This document shows, in pieces, positions 17,528 through 31,200 of a DNA stretch of 36,540 nt (position 1 is its first letter; every line of letters starts with the position of its first letter). Both the position numbers and the translations under genes were made by a program. Below the pieces are notes generated by a model, which made no database searches, was not told where the DNA came from, and saw only the letters and a list, made by a program, of their open reading frames with translations. Source of the DNA: a bacterium (GTDB taxonomy: Bacteria > Bacillota_I > Bacilli_A > Mycoplasmatales > Mycoplasmoidaceae). Where the stretch lies: positions 1 through 36,540 of the forward strand of contig JAFPYV010000028.1 in assembly GCA_017394375.1 (NCBI GenBank), given 5' to 3'.

Positions 17528-20005
17528 TTATTGTTTTTGTTTTTTCTTAATAATTAATGTTTTGATTTTGAGATATCCATAAAACACTACAAATCCTAAT
17601 CCTAACAAAATTAGTGGTAAAACAATTAAAACATACCCTCACGGTGGAATTGATTGGGGTTTATTTGGTTGTATTGGTTGATGATTATTAGTGGTAACTG
17701 GTTTACTAACTTTTGGGATAATTGAAGTTGGTTTAGTAACTGGGATTAATTCTTTTTTATTCGGAACAGGTTGAACTACTTTTTTAGGGCGATTTTGCAC
17801 TGGAATTGACTTAACCTTGGTGGAATGAACAATTGGAGTTGGTTTAACAACTGGAACCACCTTTTTAACTGGGTGGTTAATTTGATGCAAAATATTATTT
17901 GATAAATAAAAATAACCATTGACAATAGAATGATATTTATTTAAAGTAATAACTCCGTTAACTTCCAAATAATCATCATCCAATAATTGCATGAAATCAA
18001 GTTGATTATTAATAGCAAACTGAGTTTGAAAAATGCCAAGTTTTGAATTAACACTACTGATTCGGAAATTACTGAATAACGAAGAATTAGTTGCATTTAA
18101 CAAATTATTATCAAACCCATATTGATTACAATAATTAATAATATTTTGCGAACTAAATAATGAATAAAAGGAATGATAAATTGCTAATTTGATAAGACCT
18201 AAAGTTAATGGATTATTTAGATAATTATTAAACGCATTTATTGATGAATTATAGTTTGCATTAAATTGCGTAATTACATTATTTAATTGCGTGCTACTTA
18301 CTTTATATTCCTGCTCCAAATTAAATAATGTTAAAGATGGTAAGGAATTAAATAAAGTTAAGGGAATAATTTTTACCTGGTTTTGATTAATTGGTTCAAT
18401 TTGATTATTTACTACATAATTAGTTATTACGTTAGGATACTTTATAATATCAAATTGATTATTAAGCACAAAATTTTCATAATAATTATTTAATTGATAT
18501 CTAGCATTTGCAATTTGATAATAATAATCATACGGTAAGACGTATTTGCTACAATTACTAGCATTTAAACTAATCATTAAATTGGGATAAGTTAGTGAAT
18601 AAGTCGCAGTACTATTACTAGTGATAAATGTATAACTAATCTTGCTTTTTTGATAAGTAGTTAGTAATGTTTGGTATAAATTAATGCAATTTAAAGAACT
18701 TAGCATTAATGACGAATCATGAGTACTTTGCACTAATCACCATACTCATTTTGCTACTTGCTTTTTGCTTAATGCCATTTGCAAATAATTAATTAAACTT
18801 TGAATATCAACTTGCTGATTAATCTTCAACACTAACGTATTAGTAGTTGAATTATAAGTTTGTTTGTTAGCAAGGAAGTTAAAAATATTGGTAGCTAAAT
18901 TACAATTTCATAATTTATCATTTCATAATTCCTGATTAAGTTTTAATAAAGTTTGGTTATTAGTACTTAGTGCATAATTATTGATAATATTGAATAATTG
19001 AGCAATAATGTTTGCGTCAAAACAAACTGTTAATAATGTTTGGTTAACACTTACTTGCAAACTAGGAAAATTAGTATATGCTCAGTCATTAGTTGCTATA
19101 GAATCTGGATCGTTAATTTGAAATAATAACTGGGGATTAAAATAATATAAGTTTGGTAATAAATCAGCAATTTTAAGTGCAATATTAGTTGATGTATAAT
19201 TGCCATAATGAGCCTTATATTGATAATTTAAATTATCACCAAGACACACCATATATCGATCCAATTGTCCAATGTTTGTTACAAAATATTGGTACGAATT
19301 TTGACATTTACTTAAATTAACATCTAAAAATAAGTTATTTTTTGTAACTGGTAAAGAAATATTTATTAAATTCTGAAATTGATTAAAACTAGGGACATCA
19401 AATAACTTATAAGTAACAAATTTTTTAAAATTTAACCCAATAGGTTGATGGGTTTGATAAGTTCCCTTCAAAGTAAAATAATTACTAATATTGCTGTATG
19501 GTGTGCAAGCAATTAACATCTTATAAGGTAATTGAATTTCAGCATTATCAAAGAAATTATTAACAAAAGCATTTGCTTGAAACAAATTAACTACTTGTCC
19601 CAACCTTAATTGTTGAAAATTACAATTATAACCAAAGTTACTAAAATTAAATTGATATGAAGCACTACTATTAGGAATTTTTGTATTAAACTGGTAGGTT
19701 CATTTTAATGGAACCATTCCACCCATTATTCCACCATATTCATTTGCTCAATAAATTTTGTTATTGAAGTTTAAATTTTTAGTATTAATGTTAATACTTA
19801 GCATTGCTGGTGCAGTTTGCTCGTGATAAGTTTGAATATAATTGTCATTAAAATTAAATAATGAATTAATAGCTTGCTTTTTGGGAACAAGTTGCTTATT
19901 TAAGAATAATTGGGCGGGATGGGATGTTAAATAATTAGTAGCTAATGTACTATTTATAAAATTACAACTAAAAATTAAACTAATTAATAATGTAATGATT
20001 CCCAT
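17528..20005 (-). CDS. Large exported surface protein, C-terminally anchored
   Basis: 825 residues with TGA as Trp. Not recognised. Hydrophobic N-terminal signal (M-G-I-I-T-L-L-I-S-L-I-F-S-C); the Cys at 14 could be a relaxed lipobox, but a classical signal peptide is equally possible. A long Asn/Tyr/Leu-rich extracellular part follows, with a G-G-I-M-G-G-M-V-P segment after residue 85. Then comes a Pro/Lys/Val-rich stalk (about 670-785) and a single membrane helix at 790-811 with a Lys-rich cytoplasmic tail. The extracellular body with a proline stalk looks like an adhesin or receptor (inference). An in-frame TAG six bases before the ATG fixes the start. It follows the membrane-paralog operon, separated by a terminator. 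Confidence 0.8.
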
Positions 20006-20043
20006 ACACTATTTACAGTCGTCCAAAATTAAAAAATACCTAA

Positions 20044-20077
20044 ATAAAAATAAGCTAGATGATTGCATCTAACTTAT
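20044..20077 (-). terminator. Terminator after the membrane-paralog operon
   Basis: A 12-bp stem (20050-20061 with 20066-20077, one mismatch/wobble), 4-base loop, T-rich tail on the minus strand. Five bases after the stop of paralog D. Confidence 0.75.
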
Positions 20078-20082
20078 CTTTT

Positions 20083-22167
20083 TTAGAATAACTGTAACTT
20101 ATGGTCGTCAATTTCCTTTAATTTAACTTTAAAGTAAATCATGCGGTAAAACGCATAGAACAAAATGAGGAGCATAATAAATTCACAAATGCTAGAAATT
20201 GTTATTGTCATAATGCCCCAATTAAATTCAGCATCAATTCCCGGATAACCAAGTTGCACAATTGGATTTAATACTACTTCACTGTATACTTGTGCCATGT
20301 AATTAATCACTCCAACCAAAATTGCCACAATGAATGTAATCACAAAGTTACTTCGTTCAATCCCGCGCTTAAATAATTCATCGACATTTCTTAATCTGCC
20401 TTCATCATCCTTAATTTGTTCATGCAAACTAAATTCATCATTCATTCTTCTTAGAATGACTTCTAATTTTTGGGTAGCAAACAAATTAATTGAGTCATCT
20501 TCATAATCAAGATCAATTAAATCCCGTTGCAATTTATGGTAAGGAATATTCTTTCATTTAATTTCATTGGTAAATTCAATGTAATTTTCAATTTTCCGTA
20601 AACTAACTAATTCAACGAGCCGAGCATGGACAAAACCAATGGCAATGTAATAATAATAATTTAAATTAAAAAAAGTTTGATTTGCTTGTTGATCATAAAT
20701 ATTATTTTCAAATAAAACAATAATTTGCTTATGCATGAGTGAATAATAAGCATAATTATTTTCACACAAACAGTGCAGAATTAATTGCTTATATTTATTC
20801 TTGTGAATTTCTTGCATCATTTGCACATATGCGTAAACATCTTTTAAAGTTGGAAACATGCTGCGTTCTTGCAAATTAAGCATAAATAATTCAGGGTATA
20901 AAGTTAATAATAAAAAAGTTAAATTATCATCATTATCAATTAATTGTTCCATATGAATTAAATTGGTTTGTGCTATTTTAACGTTATATAGTAAGGAATC
21001 TTTAGTTAAATTAAAATCAATCCGGATTTGTTTTAAAGAAACTGGTTTTTGCTTAATGATAATATTTTCACCTTTTTTATTTAAGAAAGTAAAGACTGAA
21101 TTATTGTGCACAACTAATTCATGAATCAATTGAATTAACTTTTGCAAATATGATTGAAAATCATTTAATTCTTGATTTTTAGTTTTAATCACAATATCTT
21201 TAATAGTATCAAGATGAATTAATGCACATAATCCATCACTAGTTAATAAATTACTTAATTCATACAAAATGAAGTTAAAAATTCCTAACATAAAAAATGA
21301 ACCATAAAAAAATTCATTTTTTAAACATTCATTTGTACTTGCATCAATACTTTGATTTTGTCGATAAAAAGCAAACTTTTTTTCAAATAAATCATCTCAC
21401 ACATCATAAAGGGAATTAATGGAAATATTTCTTAAATTAATGAAATTATTTATGTCCATGACTTTTTTAAAATTAGTTGGATCTTTACTTACTTTAGCTT
21501 TTTGGTGAGAAGAACATTCGTAATTTGGATCAATGATTTCCATTACATTTTCCATTGACAATGGAAATAATTGTTCTAAAATGTTTTGTTGAAATAAATC
21601 AAGAAAATAAATTAATTCAGCATTATTATTAGGAAAATTATTTTCAAATCAACTTCAATTAAATTTAGGAATAAATGCTCCCGAAATACGCTGCGAATTA
21701 TTATTTACACAAATATTAATTTGTAAGGAACTAAACAATTTAGCCATTAGATTATCAGGATTAATCTTAATTTCGTATAAATAGTTAGTAACCACCCCTT
21801 GGTTAAAGGGCTGAATATTAGGGGCAATTTGGTGCACATATTGCCCATTATTATCACTTAAGAATAATGAAGATACTTGCCCTAAATTCGCATTTAATTT
21901 AGTAATTAAATAGTTTAAAGCAACTTTTAATTCATCTTTTTTTCAAAATTGAGTGTCTTTTATAAAAAACTTAAAATTAGGATTATTCGATTTAGCAATG
22001 ATGTTAGCAATTTGTTTATCGGCAATGGTGGAAGAATCTTCTTTTGCAAATAATGCATAATTTAAATTCTTAATTTGCAATGGGAACACATAATCAACAT
22101 TATTAATAATAATTTTTTGATTAGTATTTGTTAATTGGGTGGAAGAACTAATCATTAATTGTTCCAT
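20083..22167 (-). CDS. Membrane paralog D: cytoplasmic domain plus C-terminal two-helix hairpin
   Basis: 694 residues with TGA as Trp. Not recognised. Large N-terminal domain (1-600), then membrane helices at about 608-627 and 651-674, a 23-residue outer loop, and a basic tail. The basic tail and lack of a signal put both ends in the cytoplasm. A charged helix precedes the first membrane helix (G-I-E-R-S-N-F). Shared with paralogs A-C: an (I/V)-x-G-(G/A) strand near residue 165 followed by an F-N-type segment, then E-Q-L-F-P, and the E-R-x-x-x-x-x-x-F-I-x-A-x-x-V-G entry to membrane helix 1. Its ATG overlaps the stop of paralog C as TAATG, with a strong Shine-Dalgarno (GGAAGGGAG). Confidence 0.8.
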
Positions 22168-24188
22168 TAAATTACTTCTCCCTTCCGTTTATCAATACTC
22201 TTATTCTTCTTATAAGCATAAATTAAGTACACTAAACTGACAACTAAAATGACCGTATTAATCCCAGTTACTACTGTTGAAACTCCAATTACAGTTGCAG
22301 TAATTCAATGCGGGATCATGTGTGCTCCTCCACTAGTAGTCTGGTTCCAAATGCTTGCTGGATCAGGATTTGGTAATGCTCCTCATAAGTGGGCTCCAAA
22401 GCCTGAACAACTAACTCCTAAAGTACTACCAATCATTGTCGCGTAATCAACTAACGAAATTAAACTAGCAACGATAAACCCAACAATAATAATTTCAATA
22501 AAACGTTGCCGTTTGTCAAATTCGTTTTTTAAATTAACATCACTATTTAGCATCTTGACATTAAACTGAGTGTGCAAATGATGTTCATAGTGATCAATTC
22601 CTTTACGGTAAGTAGAATTTAAATCTTGCAAATTACTGTCATTAGCTAAATCATGGGATTCTTGGGCAATTTGAGAATATAAAAATTTACTACGAATATA
22701 GGTTTTTTGCATGCCTAATTTTCATTGTTCATACAATAAACTTAAATTTAATTCCTTGCCTAAACATATTCCACTAATTAATAAATTTTGTTCTAAGATT
22801 AAATCTTGGTCATCTTGGTCAATGAATTCGTCATGAAAAATTAAACTAACGTTGTTTTTAGCAAAACAACACGAGTAATAATTATTAAACAAAAAATTGC
22901 GTTCAATATTTTGGACAAAATAGTCGTCATTAATTGTTTCACTATTAACTAAATAATTGAAGTGATTAGCAAAATCAGTATAAGTAGTAGTTAAACAAGC
23001 ATCATCATTGCATAGAAAATAATCAGGGTGCAATAATGCAGTACTATAAGTAATTAAATCGGGCATGTGTACATAAAAGCGTTTATTTAAATAGTCATAC
23101 GCTTTATTTAAGTTAAATTCATAGATAATGGCAGGTTCTGATAAAAAGATTGTATTTTGAGTTAATTGAGCAATTTTATCTAAACTGTCATATGACTTAT
23201 TGAATAATTTAGCATTTTTAGCCACTAAATATGCTGCTGTATTTTTTACGATGTCGTTTAAATTATTATTTTGGTGATTAAAATATTGATTTAATTTAAG
23301 TTGAGAATCAGGTTGTAAATGAAATTTATTTACGAATGATTTTAATTTATGCACCAACTTATTATTTGGTAATTGGTTATTAAAGTAAAAACTATCAATT
23401 AATGATCTACATAAACTGAATTCGTGTAAAAATAATAAAACAAAGAAATCAAAGATTTGGTGTGCTAATTCTTTATATTCATTTTCAGTTTTAAAAATTA
23501 AATAAAAAAATGCATGAAAAGTTTGATTTGTAAATTGTTGATACAACGTATTAATGGAATAAAGTTTACTAGTATATAAGTACAATTTATGCAAACTGTG
23601 TAATTCATCATTCTTTAGCAGATTAGCTAAATCAATGAACGCTAATTTTTTAAATAATTCTTTAAAAAAATTTTGAATAATTTGGTTAAAAAAAATCAAT
23701 CCTAATTGTAAATGGGTTTGCTTTGATTGCTCATATTCATTAAGAAAAGTTAAACTATTTAATCATTGATCATTTAATTGCCAACTCATTCCCCCTGTAA
23801 TCAAATAAGTTTGGATATCAAAGTTTAAAACAAAGGTAGCTTTTTTTACAAATTTGTTTGGTTCATATAAGGGATTAAATAATAGAGAATAAGTAAAATG
23901 GCGTTTTTCTATTTCAGAATTTTTGTTTTGGTATTCATCATTACTTACTTCAATTGTTTTAAGAATTTGTAAATTACTTTCATGACGTTTATATAAATAC
24001 TCATCATGATAAAAAGTTAATTCATTTAGTTCAATTAACTTTTCATTAAGGACCTTAGATAAAAAATCATTATTGGCATATTGTAAAATATTTTTAATAA
24101 ACGACTTTTTATTTACCATCTTGATGGTGAAAAAGTAATTGTTATAAATATTGATGTCATTAATATTTACACTAACTTCTTTATTCAT
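22167..24188 (-). CDS. Membrane paralog C: cytoplasmic domain plus C-terminal two-helix hairpin
   Basis: 673 residues with TGA as Trp. N-terminal domain with the family's I-x-G-G-(M) strand near residue 135. It has an unusually aromatic central part and membrane helices at about 563-585 and 630-657. The outer loop, about 45 residues, is the longest of the four and has Gly/Pro/Trp-rich sequence and a Cys-Ser-Gly. Tail K-K-N-K-S-I-D-K-R-K is cytoplasmic. It begins nine bases after paralog B with AGGA as ribosome site, and its stop is shared with paralog D. Confidence 0.8.
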
Positions 24189-24197
24189 AAATAAATC

Positions 24198-26102
24198 CTA
24201 ATATAAATTCAATAATCCTTGGTTTTTAGTATGAAAGTAAGTAATGTATAATTTGGCACACTGATATAACAAAATAATCGTGATAATAGCAATAATAAAA
24301 ATTGATAATCCCATAAAACCATATTCCACAGGAGCACTTACTGCATGGGGAACATATCCAACTTGGGCAGTTCTTTTACCAAACCCAATTGCATCAATGG
24401 TACTAAAACATTGGTCAATAAACCAAATAATTCCCACAAATAAAGCACAAATAAAGGCTGTAGCAATCGAGTTACGTTCAATGATTAGTTTATCAGCTTC
24501 ATCTTCTTGCCTAATTACATCAACTAACCCATGTAAATGATCAGTAAATTGATATTGTTCATCTAAGCGATTTACCACATACTTTAATGAATTAATCCCA
24601 AATAAATTCTCTTTTAAAGTATTAAGTAAAATTCTTGTTGCATAAACAATTTTTCGATAAGAAAAATTCTTTTTACTATACCCACTTTGAATTAAAAATA
24701 AGGCAAAGTTATCAAGGGCTAAATATTGGATATAAAACGAACCAAAATAGGCCATTCCTAAAACATAAAAATAAGTTAATTGTTTACGCGATGAATCCGA
24801 TAAACTGTTGGCGGTTGATAACAAAATTAAATGATTTAGATTGTTATAGCTAGCAAAATGACTATTACTGTAAAATAACGCATTTTGGGCATTTTTAATA
24901 TTTTCATCAACAAAATTTTCATTGCTAATTAAATCATTAATCATCTTTGTAAATTCAGGTAAATTAATAAAGAATTTACTTTTGTTGCCTAACATGAATT
25001 TATCAGCATGCAATAAAGTATTAATGATTAATGAAACATAAGGCAAATTTAAATCAGATTGATAACTAATGTGCGAATGGTGATTAACAATTCAATAATT
25101 GGCAAAATCCTTAAAACCCATTTCATGAAAATAAAACAAATGCACTAATTGAATGCGCAAATTATTAAAAAGAGATTCGTGCTTTTTAAAATTAGTGTAC
25201 GCAAGATCTTTTTTTTCTTGGTATTTATTAGGTTGTAAATTATCAGCAAATAAATAATTAAAAATTCATTGATAACGATTTAAAGTGATTGGATTACTTT
25301 GATTAATAAACGCTGGAACACTAACTTCCTCAAAATGATGATCAATGATTAAATGACGCATGAGGTTTTCAATGTATAAGCTAATCATGAAGGTGTTAAT
25401 GATTCCATAAAAATAATCATCAATTTTTAAATAGGCATATTCTTGTGTTAACTTATCATCAACTAAATTTATTCATATTTTTCTTAGTGAATCATTAACG
25501 AACTTACATGCTTGGTTTGGATCTTTAAAAATTTGGTGTTGTTGATTAGCAGTCACGGGATTAGCAAAGATTAATTTCGGAAAAACTTGACCTAATTCGG
25601 GAAAATAATAAGTTTCGATAAAGTATTCAAATAAACTGTGCAAATAACTAGCATTAATTAACGAATCAAAACTAGTATGATTTATTTTGTTTAAATGTAA
25701 GGTAATTCCCCCATTAACTATATCTTGCTTTTGGTCATAATAAATATGAAAGTCAGCCCCATTAAAGTATTTACTAATCGCAGTATGTTCATTAAAGGAA
25801 ATTAAATATGAAAATACTTGGTTACGATTTAAAAAATCAATGTGTTGGTATTGTTCTTGGTATTGATATAAAGTAAGTACTAAATCTTGATTTTGGGAAT
25901 TAAATTTATTGAAATTATTAACAAAAGTAGTAATACAAGTAGTTAATTGGGATTTAAACAATGTTAAATTAAGTTTAACATTGGGACTAATGCGGTGGTG
26001 ATCAAAATAAAAAGGCAACACAATATCAGTGTCTAGATATTGAATGGGGAATTGGCTATTAATCACAGCTTCTTTAATTGCGATATTAGTTGATTGTACC
26101 AT
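24198..26102 (-). CDS. Membrane paralog B: cytoplasmic domain plus C-terminal two-helix hairpin
   Basis: 634 residues with TGA as Trp. Same layout: V-N-G-G-I strand near residue 130, a Y-F-P-E-L segment near 170, D-D-Y-F-Y-G near 230 (paralog D has E-F-F-Y-G), and a charged helix leading to helix 1 at about 545-566 (E-R-N-S-I-A-T-A-F-I-C-A-L-F-V-G). The outer loop is about 28 residues with Gly/Pro, and helix 2 is at 595-617. I start at the ATG (26102); a TTG two codons upstream is possible. It is 14 bases after the stop of paralog A, with no clear ribosome site. Confidence 0.8.
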
Positions 26103-26116
26103 TGGCAATTAATAAT

Positions 26117-28126
26117 CTATTTTGCTTTAACATATTGCAATTTACCCCCATAACTATATCTAATTCGCTTGTTTCTTGCATCAATATTTTTATACTGCAA
26201 CCTTAATACAACTAAATTAAAAATGGTTCAAATTAGAATAATCATATTAATGGTAGTAGTAAACGTAGTAAAACCAATGGTTCCTAAAATTCAGTTTCAA
26301 GGTACCACAGTTCATGAACAAGGCAAAATACTAAAAACGCAGGATAAGAAATCAACATATCCAATTAACAATGCAATAATAAAGGAAAGAATAATGGAAG
26401 TACGTTCACCTTGTCGTTTAAAGATTTCATCTTCTTGCGTGATTTGCTTAGCAAGCTCTTTTAGTTCTTCCATTAAGTGTGTTTGACTATTTAAGGCAAA
26501 CACAATGGTTTTAATTTGTTTGATGCCAAAGAAATCATCATCCCAGTTAAACTTAATATCATCAATATCTCTAATCAATTGTCGAAAATATACTACTTTT
26601 GATTTCTGGTTACTAATCACCAGATAATTAGTATAAGTTTGCAAATCTTTCATTTCTAGTTCTTTAGTAACAATGTACAATAATCCCCAAATATAGAAAT
26701 TTACTACTCTTTTTAATTGATTTAAATAACTAACAGTTTCATTTGCATTAACTTTATTGTGTAAGATTACAATGATTTCATCATTAACAAAACAATCATA
26801 ATCAAAGTTTTGCGTACATAACGTACGCTTTAATTGCACAATTTGTTCTTGAGCAAAACCGTTAATAACATCTTCATTTAATAATTTTCTTACTTGTTCA
26901 ATATTTAAAAAATTGGCATTAATATCATTAATTCCATATTCATTACGAAATAAGATTGCCATTAAATAAGATGTTAAATATCGGTTATGGACAATCTGAT
27001 CAAAATCAAGTAAAAATAATTTATTTTCACTATATAAATCAAACACTAATTTTGGTTCACTAAGTGAATAGTTATCAAACTTTTTTTGTAAAACATCCAA
27101 AGTTTTGGTAACTTTTAAATAGTTAGCAATTGATAAGAAGTCTTGGGTGTCATTCATGTTAACATTCTTAATGACATCTTCTTTCTTCTTTGCAAGATTA
27201 ATTAATTTTTGTTCATTCCCACTAGTAAAATATTCATCAAGTTCTTCCACCAAATGCACCACAATCATTCATAAACTCATGATGCTAAAGAACAAAGTAT
27301 TTTTATAATAATCAATTTCTTTATCATCAAAATTTGGTTGGTATTTTAAAAACTTTGATTGAATTAATTTTTCTCAGTTAGATTTTAGCAAAACCAAATT
27401 TGGATCTTGCATGCTTAACTTCTTAATTTTATTTACATCAAGGTCAATTGCTTGATTGCTTTTTACATTCATCTTTTTCTTATCAATATTTAAAAGCAAT
27501 TCCAAGTCATACGGATATAGTTGGTCACACACGAATGTATTAACTAAATTGGATAGGTAGAAGTCTTCAAATGTGTCATTGAAGTTATCACTATCCTTAT
27601 CTAATTTATTTAATACAATCCCCCCTACAATCCGATTGGTGTCTTGTTGTAAATAAAACATAATGGATAACTGGTCAACAAACCGATATAGATAACTATT
27701 TTTACTTACATACGAAGTAAATGAATACATTTTATTGGTGTGAATATTCCCTAAAATGTTGCTAGAAAAGTCATTATTTTTATCGTATGACAAGTAAAAT
27801 GGTTCATCATTTTGACCATTTAAATTAATAAATAAAGAATTATTTTTAGTTGTCGTTAAACTAGCAATCCGGTTAAAAACCTTATTGATAACTTTAATGA
27901 CAGTTGATGATTTAGTAATTTGCTGGAATTCCTTTAAATTTTCTAAGTCACCTTGCTTTAATTCATCACTTTCATCAAAGTGATAATCTTGCAGGTCAAG
28001 GTCAAAGTTTTTACTGATATTATTAATGTAAAAAAAGTAACATGATTTGATGTTTGCATCGCTAATAATATCATGCTTTTTACTGTTAAAATCTGCTTGC
28101 TTAGTTAGCTCATTATTGTTATTCAT
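26117..28126 (-). CDS. Membrane paralog A: cytoplasmic domain plus C-terminal two-helix hairpin
   Basis: 669 residues with TGA as Trp. First gene of the operon, with the best ribosome site of the region (AAAGGAGGG). The polar N-terminus has the I-V-G-G-I-V-L-N strand near 165 and D-Q-L-Y-P-Y-D-L near 205. A helical middle follows, then E-R-T-S-I-I-L-S-F-I-I-A-L-L-I-G (helix 1, about 575-600). A short Trp/Pro/Cys outer loop, helix 2 (616-640) and a Lys/Arg-rich tail close it. The topology (big cytoplasmic domain, long helix, two terminal membrane helices) is like CorA transporters, but no G-M-N motif is seen. Function unknown. Confidence 0.8.
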
Positions 28127-28257
28127 TTTTCCCTCCTTTTCTGTTCTATTTTTTGCGTTTTTATTTTATTAAAATTTGCACTAAATAAACAAAAAAGCAA
28201 AAGGATAAAAAATAATAAAATTATATTGAGACATAAGTAAAGAAAGTCGACGAATCT
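28127..28257. promoter_or_regulatory. Divergent promoter region, membrane operon and helicase 2
   Basis: 131 AT-rich bases. A plus-strand TATATT at 28222-28227 could be the helicase -10. On the minus strand TAAAAT-like boxes near 28165-28175 could serve paralog A. No clear -35 for either. A shared region is the basis for supposing common control. Confidence 0.35.
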
Positions 28258-31200
28258 ATGGATAAGTCAATTATTGAAAAAAAATCAGAAAATCTATTAC
28301 AAGCAAGTACTAAGGGTGGTTGCATTCGGCTATTGTCAACTAAGCACCGCAGTTTTTACGATTTATATAGTGTTTATAGTCAAGAAAATATCAATTTGTT
28401 CTTTGAAAATACTCCTAATCTTGCGTTAATAATTCCAGAACAAATTGATTTACGGGACATTAAAGAAGAAATTAGTAAACTTGTTGATAGAATGCAAAAT
28501 AATAAAGATAGTATTAGCAGTACCATTACTAAAATTAATCAAGAATTTACTAATTTTCATGATAAAAACGACAAAAAAAGTTATTATTGACCCGCTTTTC
28601 ACATCAATGCTGATAATGTATTAAAAGAAAATCAATCGAATTTAAATTTCAATCCAGAAGATGCTCCAACTGAACCAAATAATGGTGAAAGCACTAATTT
28701 TGAAGAAATTAAAAATGCTCTTAAATTAGCTATTAAAGACCAATTAGGAAAGATTAATCCTGATTTCGAAGAAGACCTTAAAGCAATCAATAAAAAATAT
28801 AAAAGTTTATATAACAAACAAGGAATTAAAACGTTATTTGTTGCCCGGTATTTTTTATATGTAAACTTTGAAAATAATAAGAGTGTAAGAGCTCCTTTAA
28901 TTTTCTTACCAATTGAATTTAATTTTGATGAACACAAAATTATTAGCACTGATAAATGAATTGTTAACGAAAAATTATTAATTTATCTAGCACGTTTAAA
29001 AGGATTAAATGCAAATCTTGATTCTAAACAATACCAAAATGTTGACCAAATCATTGAAGAATTAAAGCGATTAATTGGCACAGACATTAAATTTGAAAAT
29101 GAAGATGCCCACGAATTTGAAGATTATACGACTGCTGAATTTACAAAATACGTTGCTGATATTACTAAACCAATCATCAAAGATGAATGTGTATTAGGTA
29201 TTTATGATATCAATGATGCCATCCTTTATCATCAAATTAATGAATTACAAACTCGTGATGATGATAAAAACTATGATCCATTTAGTGATGGTGATAGTGA
29301 CTTTTTACCACGTAAACGCTTCATCGAACAAGAAACTAATGATGATCCATTAATTTTACTTGCAGATGGAAAAGTTGATATTTATCAACGGTATGCAATT
29401 AGATCAGCTTTACACCAAAATACCGTTATTTTTGGGCCTCCTGGTACAGGTAAATCCCAAGTAATTGCTAATTTATTGCTAAACATTTTAACAAGTGGAA
29501 AAACCGCATTACTAGTCACTGAAAAAATGGTAGCGATTCATGTTATTTTAAAAAGATTACCAAATTTAACCCCGTTCTTTTTACCAATCACAGATTACGA
29601 AAATAATGATGACTTCTACAAAACTTTCAAGATTTTAAAAGATAAACTAGGTAATGAATGAAGTCATCCAAGTTATATAACTGAACACCAAATAAATCAA
29701 GACGAACAAGAATCTACTAAAATCTGGCAACAACTACAAGCAAAAAAATTTGATGTTAAGTTAAAAAAGAAGTGGCATGAATATAGTGCTTTATTTAGCA
29801 ATCAAGACATCAAGAACATTAACTTCGCTCATTACCAAGATATTAAGAATCAATTAAAAGATAAAGTTAATGTGCTTAAAGAAAATGCTGCTACAGTTGA
29901 TTACTTCATTAAAGATGTTGAACCTAAATTAGAAGCAAATAGCATTAAACCTAGTGATTTCTTTGCTCACTATAAAGAATTTTATGATAAGGTTCATGAA
30001 GAAATTAATAAGTACCAACAAGATGCAATTCATGTACTTGAAGTACAAAAAGTATTTCCAAAATTACTTGATTTAAATGATATTAGTCAAAAAGAACACA
30101 TTGCTAATACCATCAAGAAATTATTAGATGATAAACAAATTAATCAAGAAGAAATTAATTATTTAGTTGGCAACTTAGATGAAATTTATGAACCAATTAA
30201 GAAGTTAGCCGAATTCCATTCTTATATCAGTAAAGAATTATGGGATAAACCATTTAGCGAAGTTGATGAATTCTACAAGCATATTGAAGATGTCAATGAT
30301 GATTCAAACCAAGCATACAAATTTGATTTATTCTTAGGTGGGGAAGAATATTTAAAAGATATTCCATTGCTTAAGAAACTAAAGTATAAAAACAAAACAA
30401 TCCCACAAAAAGCAAAAGATTACTTTAAATTTGTTCACTCTGCGATGAACGTCTTAAACGGTCAAAACCAATTAAAAAATGTTGCAGTTTACTTTAATAC
30501 CTTATTAGACCCTAATGCTTTCTATTATTACATTCCTGCCTTAGACGACCCATTATTTAAACAATACTTTGACCAAAAACTATATTTGCTTGATTTCAAA
30601 TACTTCAAGTTCTTTTTAGCTGGTGACTTTAATTTTGATCAATGCATTCTATATTCAGAAATTAAGAATGTAGATGAATTAATCAAAAAGAATAATGTCA
30701 TCATTGATAGTCATGAAACTTTACAAGATTTAATTGATAATCAAACTCAAGAATATGTTACTTTAAGTAAAGATACATTAGACCTTGTTTATAAGTACAT
30801 GATCTTAAAACTAAAAATAAAACTTGCAAAGTTACCAGAAGAACACAAGAAGAAAATTGTTGAAATTTTAGGTTCTTACGAATTAAAGAAACGTCCCCAA
30901 ATCTTTAAGTTTATTGACACTAATCGGGAATTCTTACGTGATATTTTTACCATTTGATTAGGTAACCCAGAAAGTATTGCTACTTACATTCCATTAAAAA
31001 AGAATCTTTATGATTATGGTATTTTTGATGAAGCAAGTCAAATCTTGCTTGAAAAGATTTACCCCATTGTTTACCGTACCAAGATTAAAGTTGTAGCAGG
31101 AGATGATAAACAATTACAACCATCAACCTACTTCATGTCAATTGAAGATATTGATGCAGATGAAGCTTATGATCAAAGCCAAAATTTCTCAGATATTGCT

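Noticed and set aside
24280..24853. Plus-strand frames opposite membrane paralog B
   Set aside because: Antisense to a continuous family member with conserved membrane helices.
20083..28126. Assigning membrane paralogs A-D to CorA magnesium transporters
   Set aside because: Only topology agrees. No G-M-N loop motif is present and the outer loops are too long.
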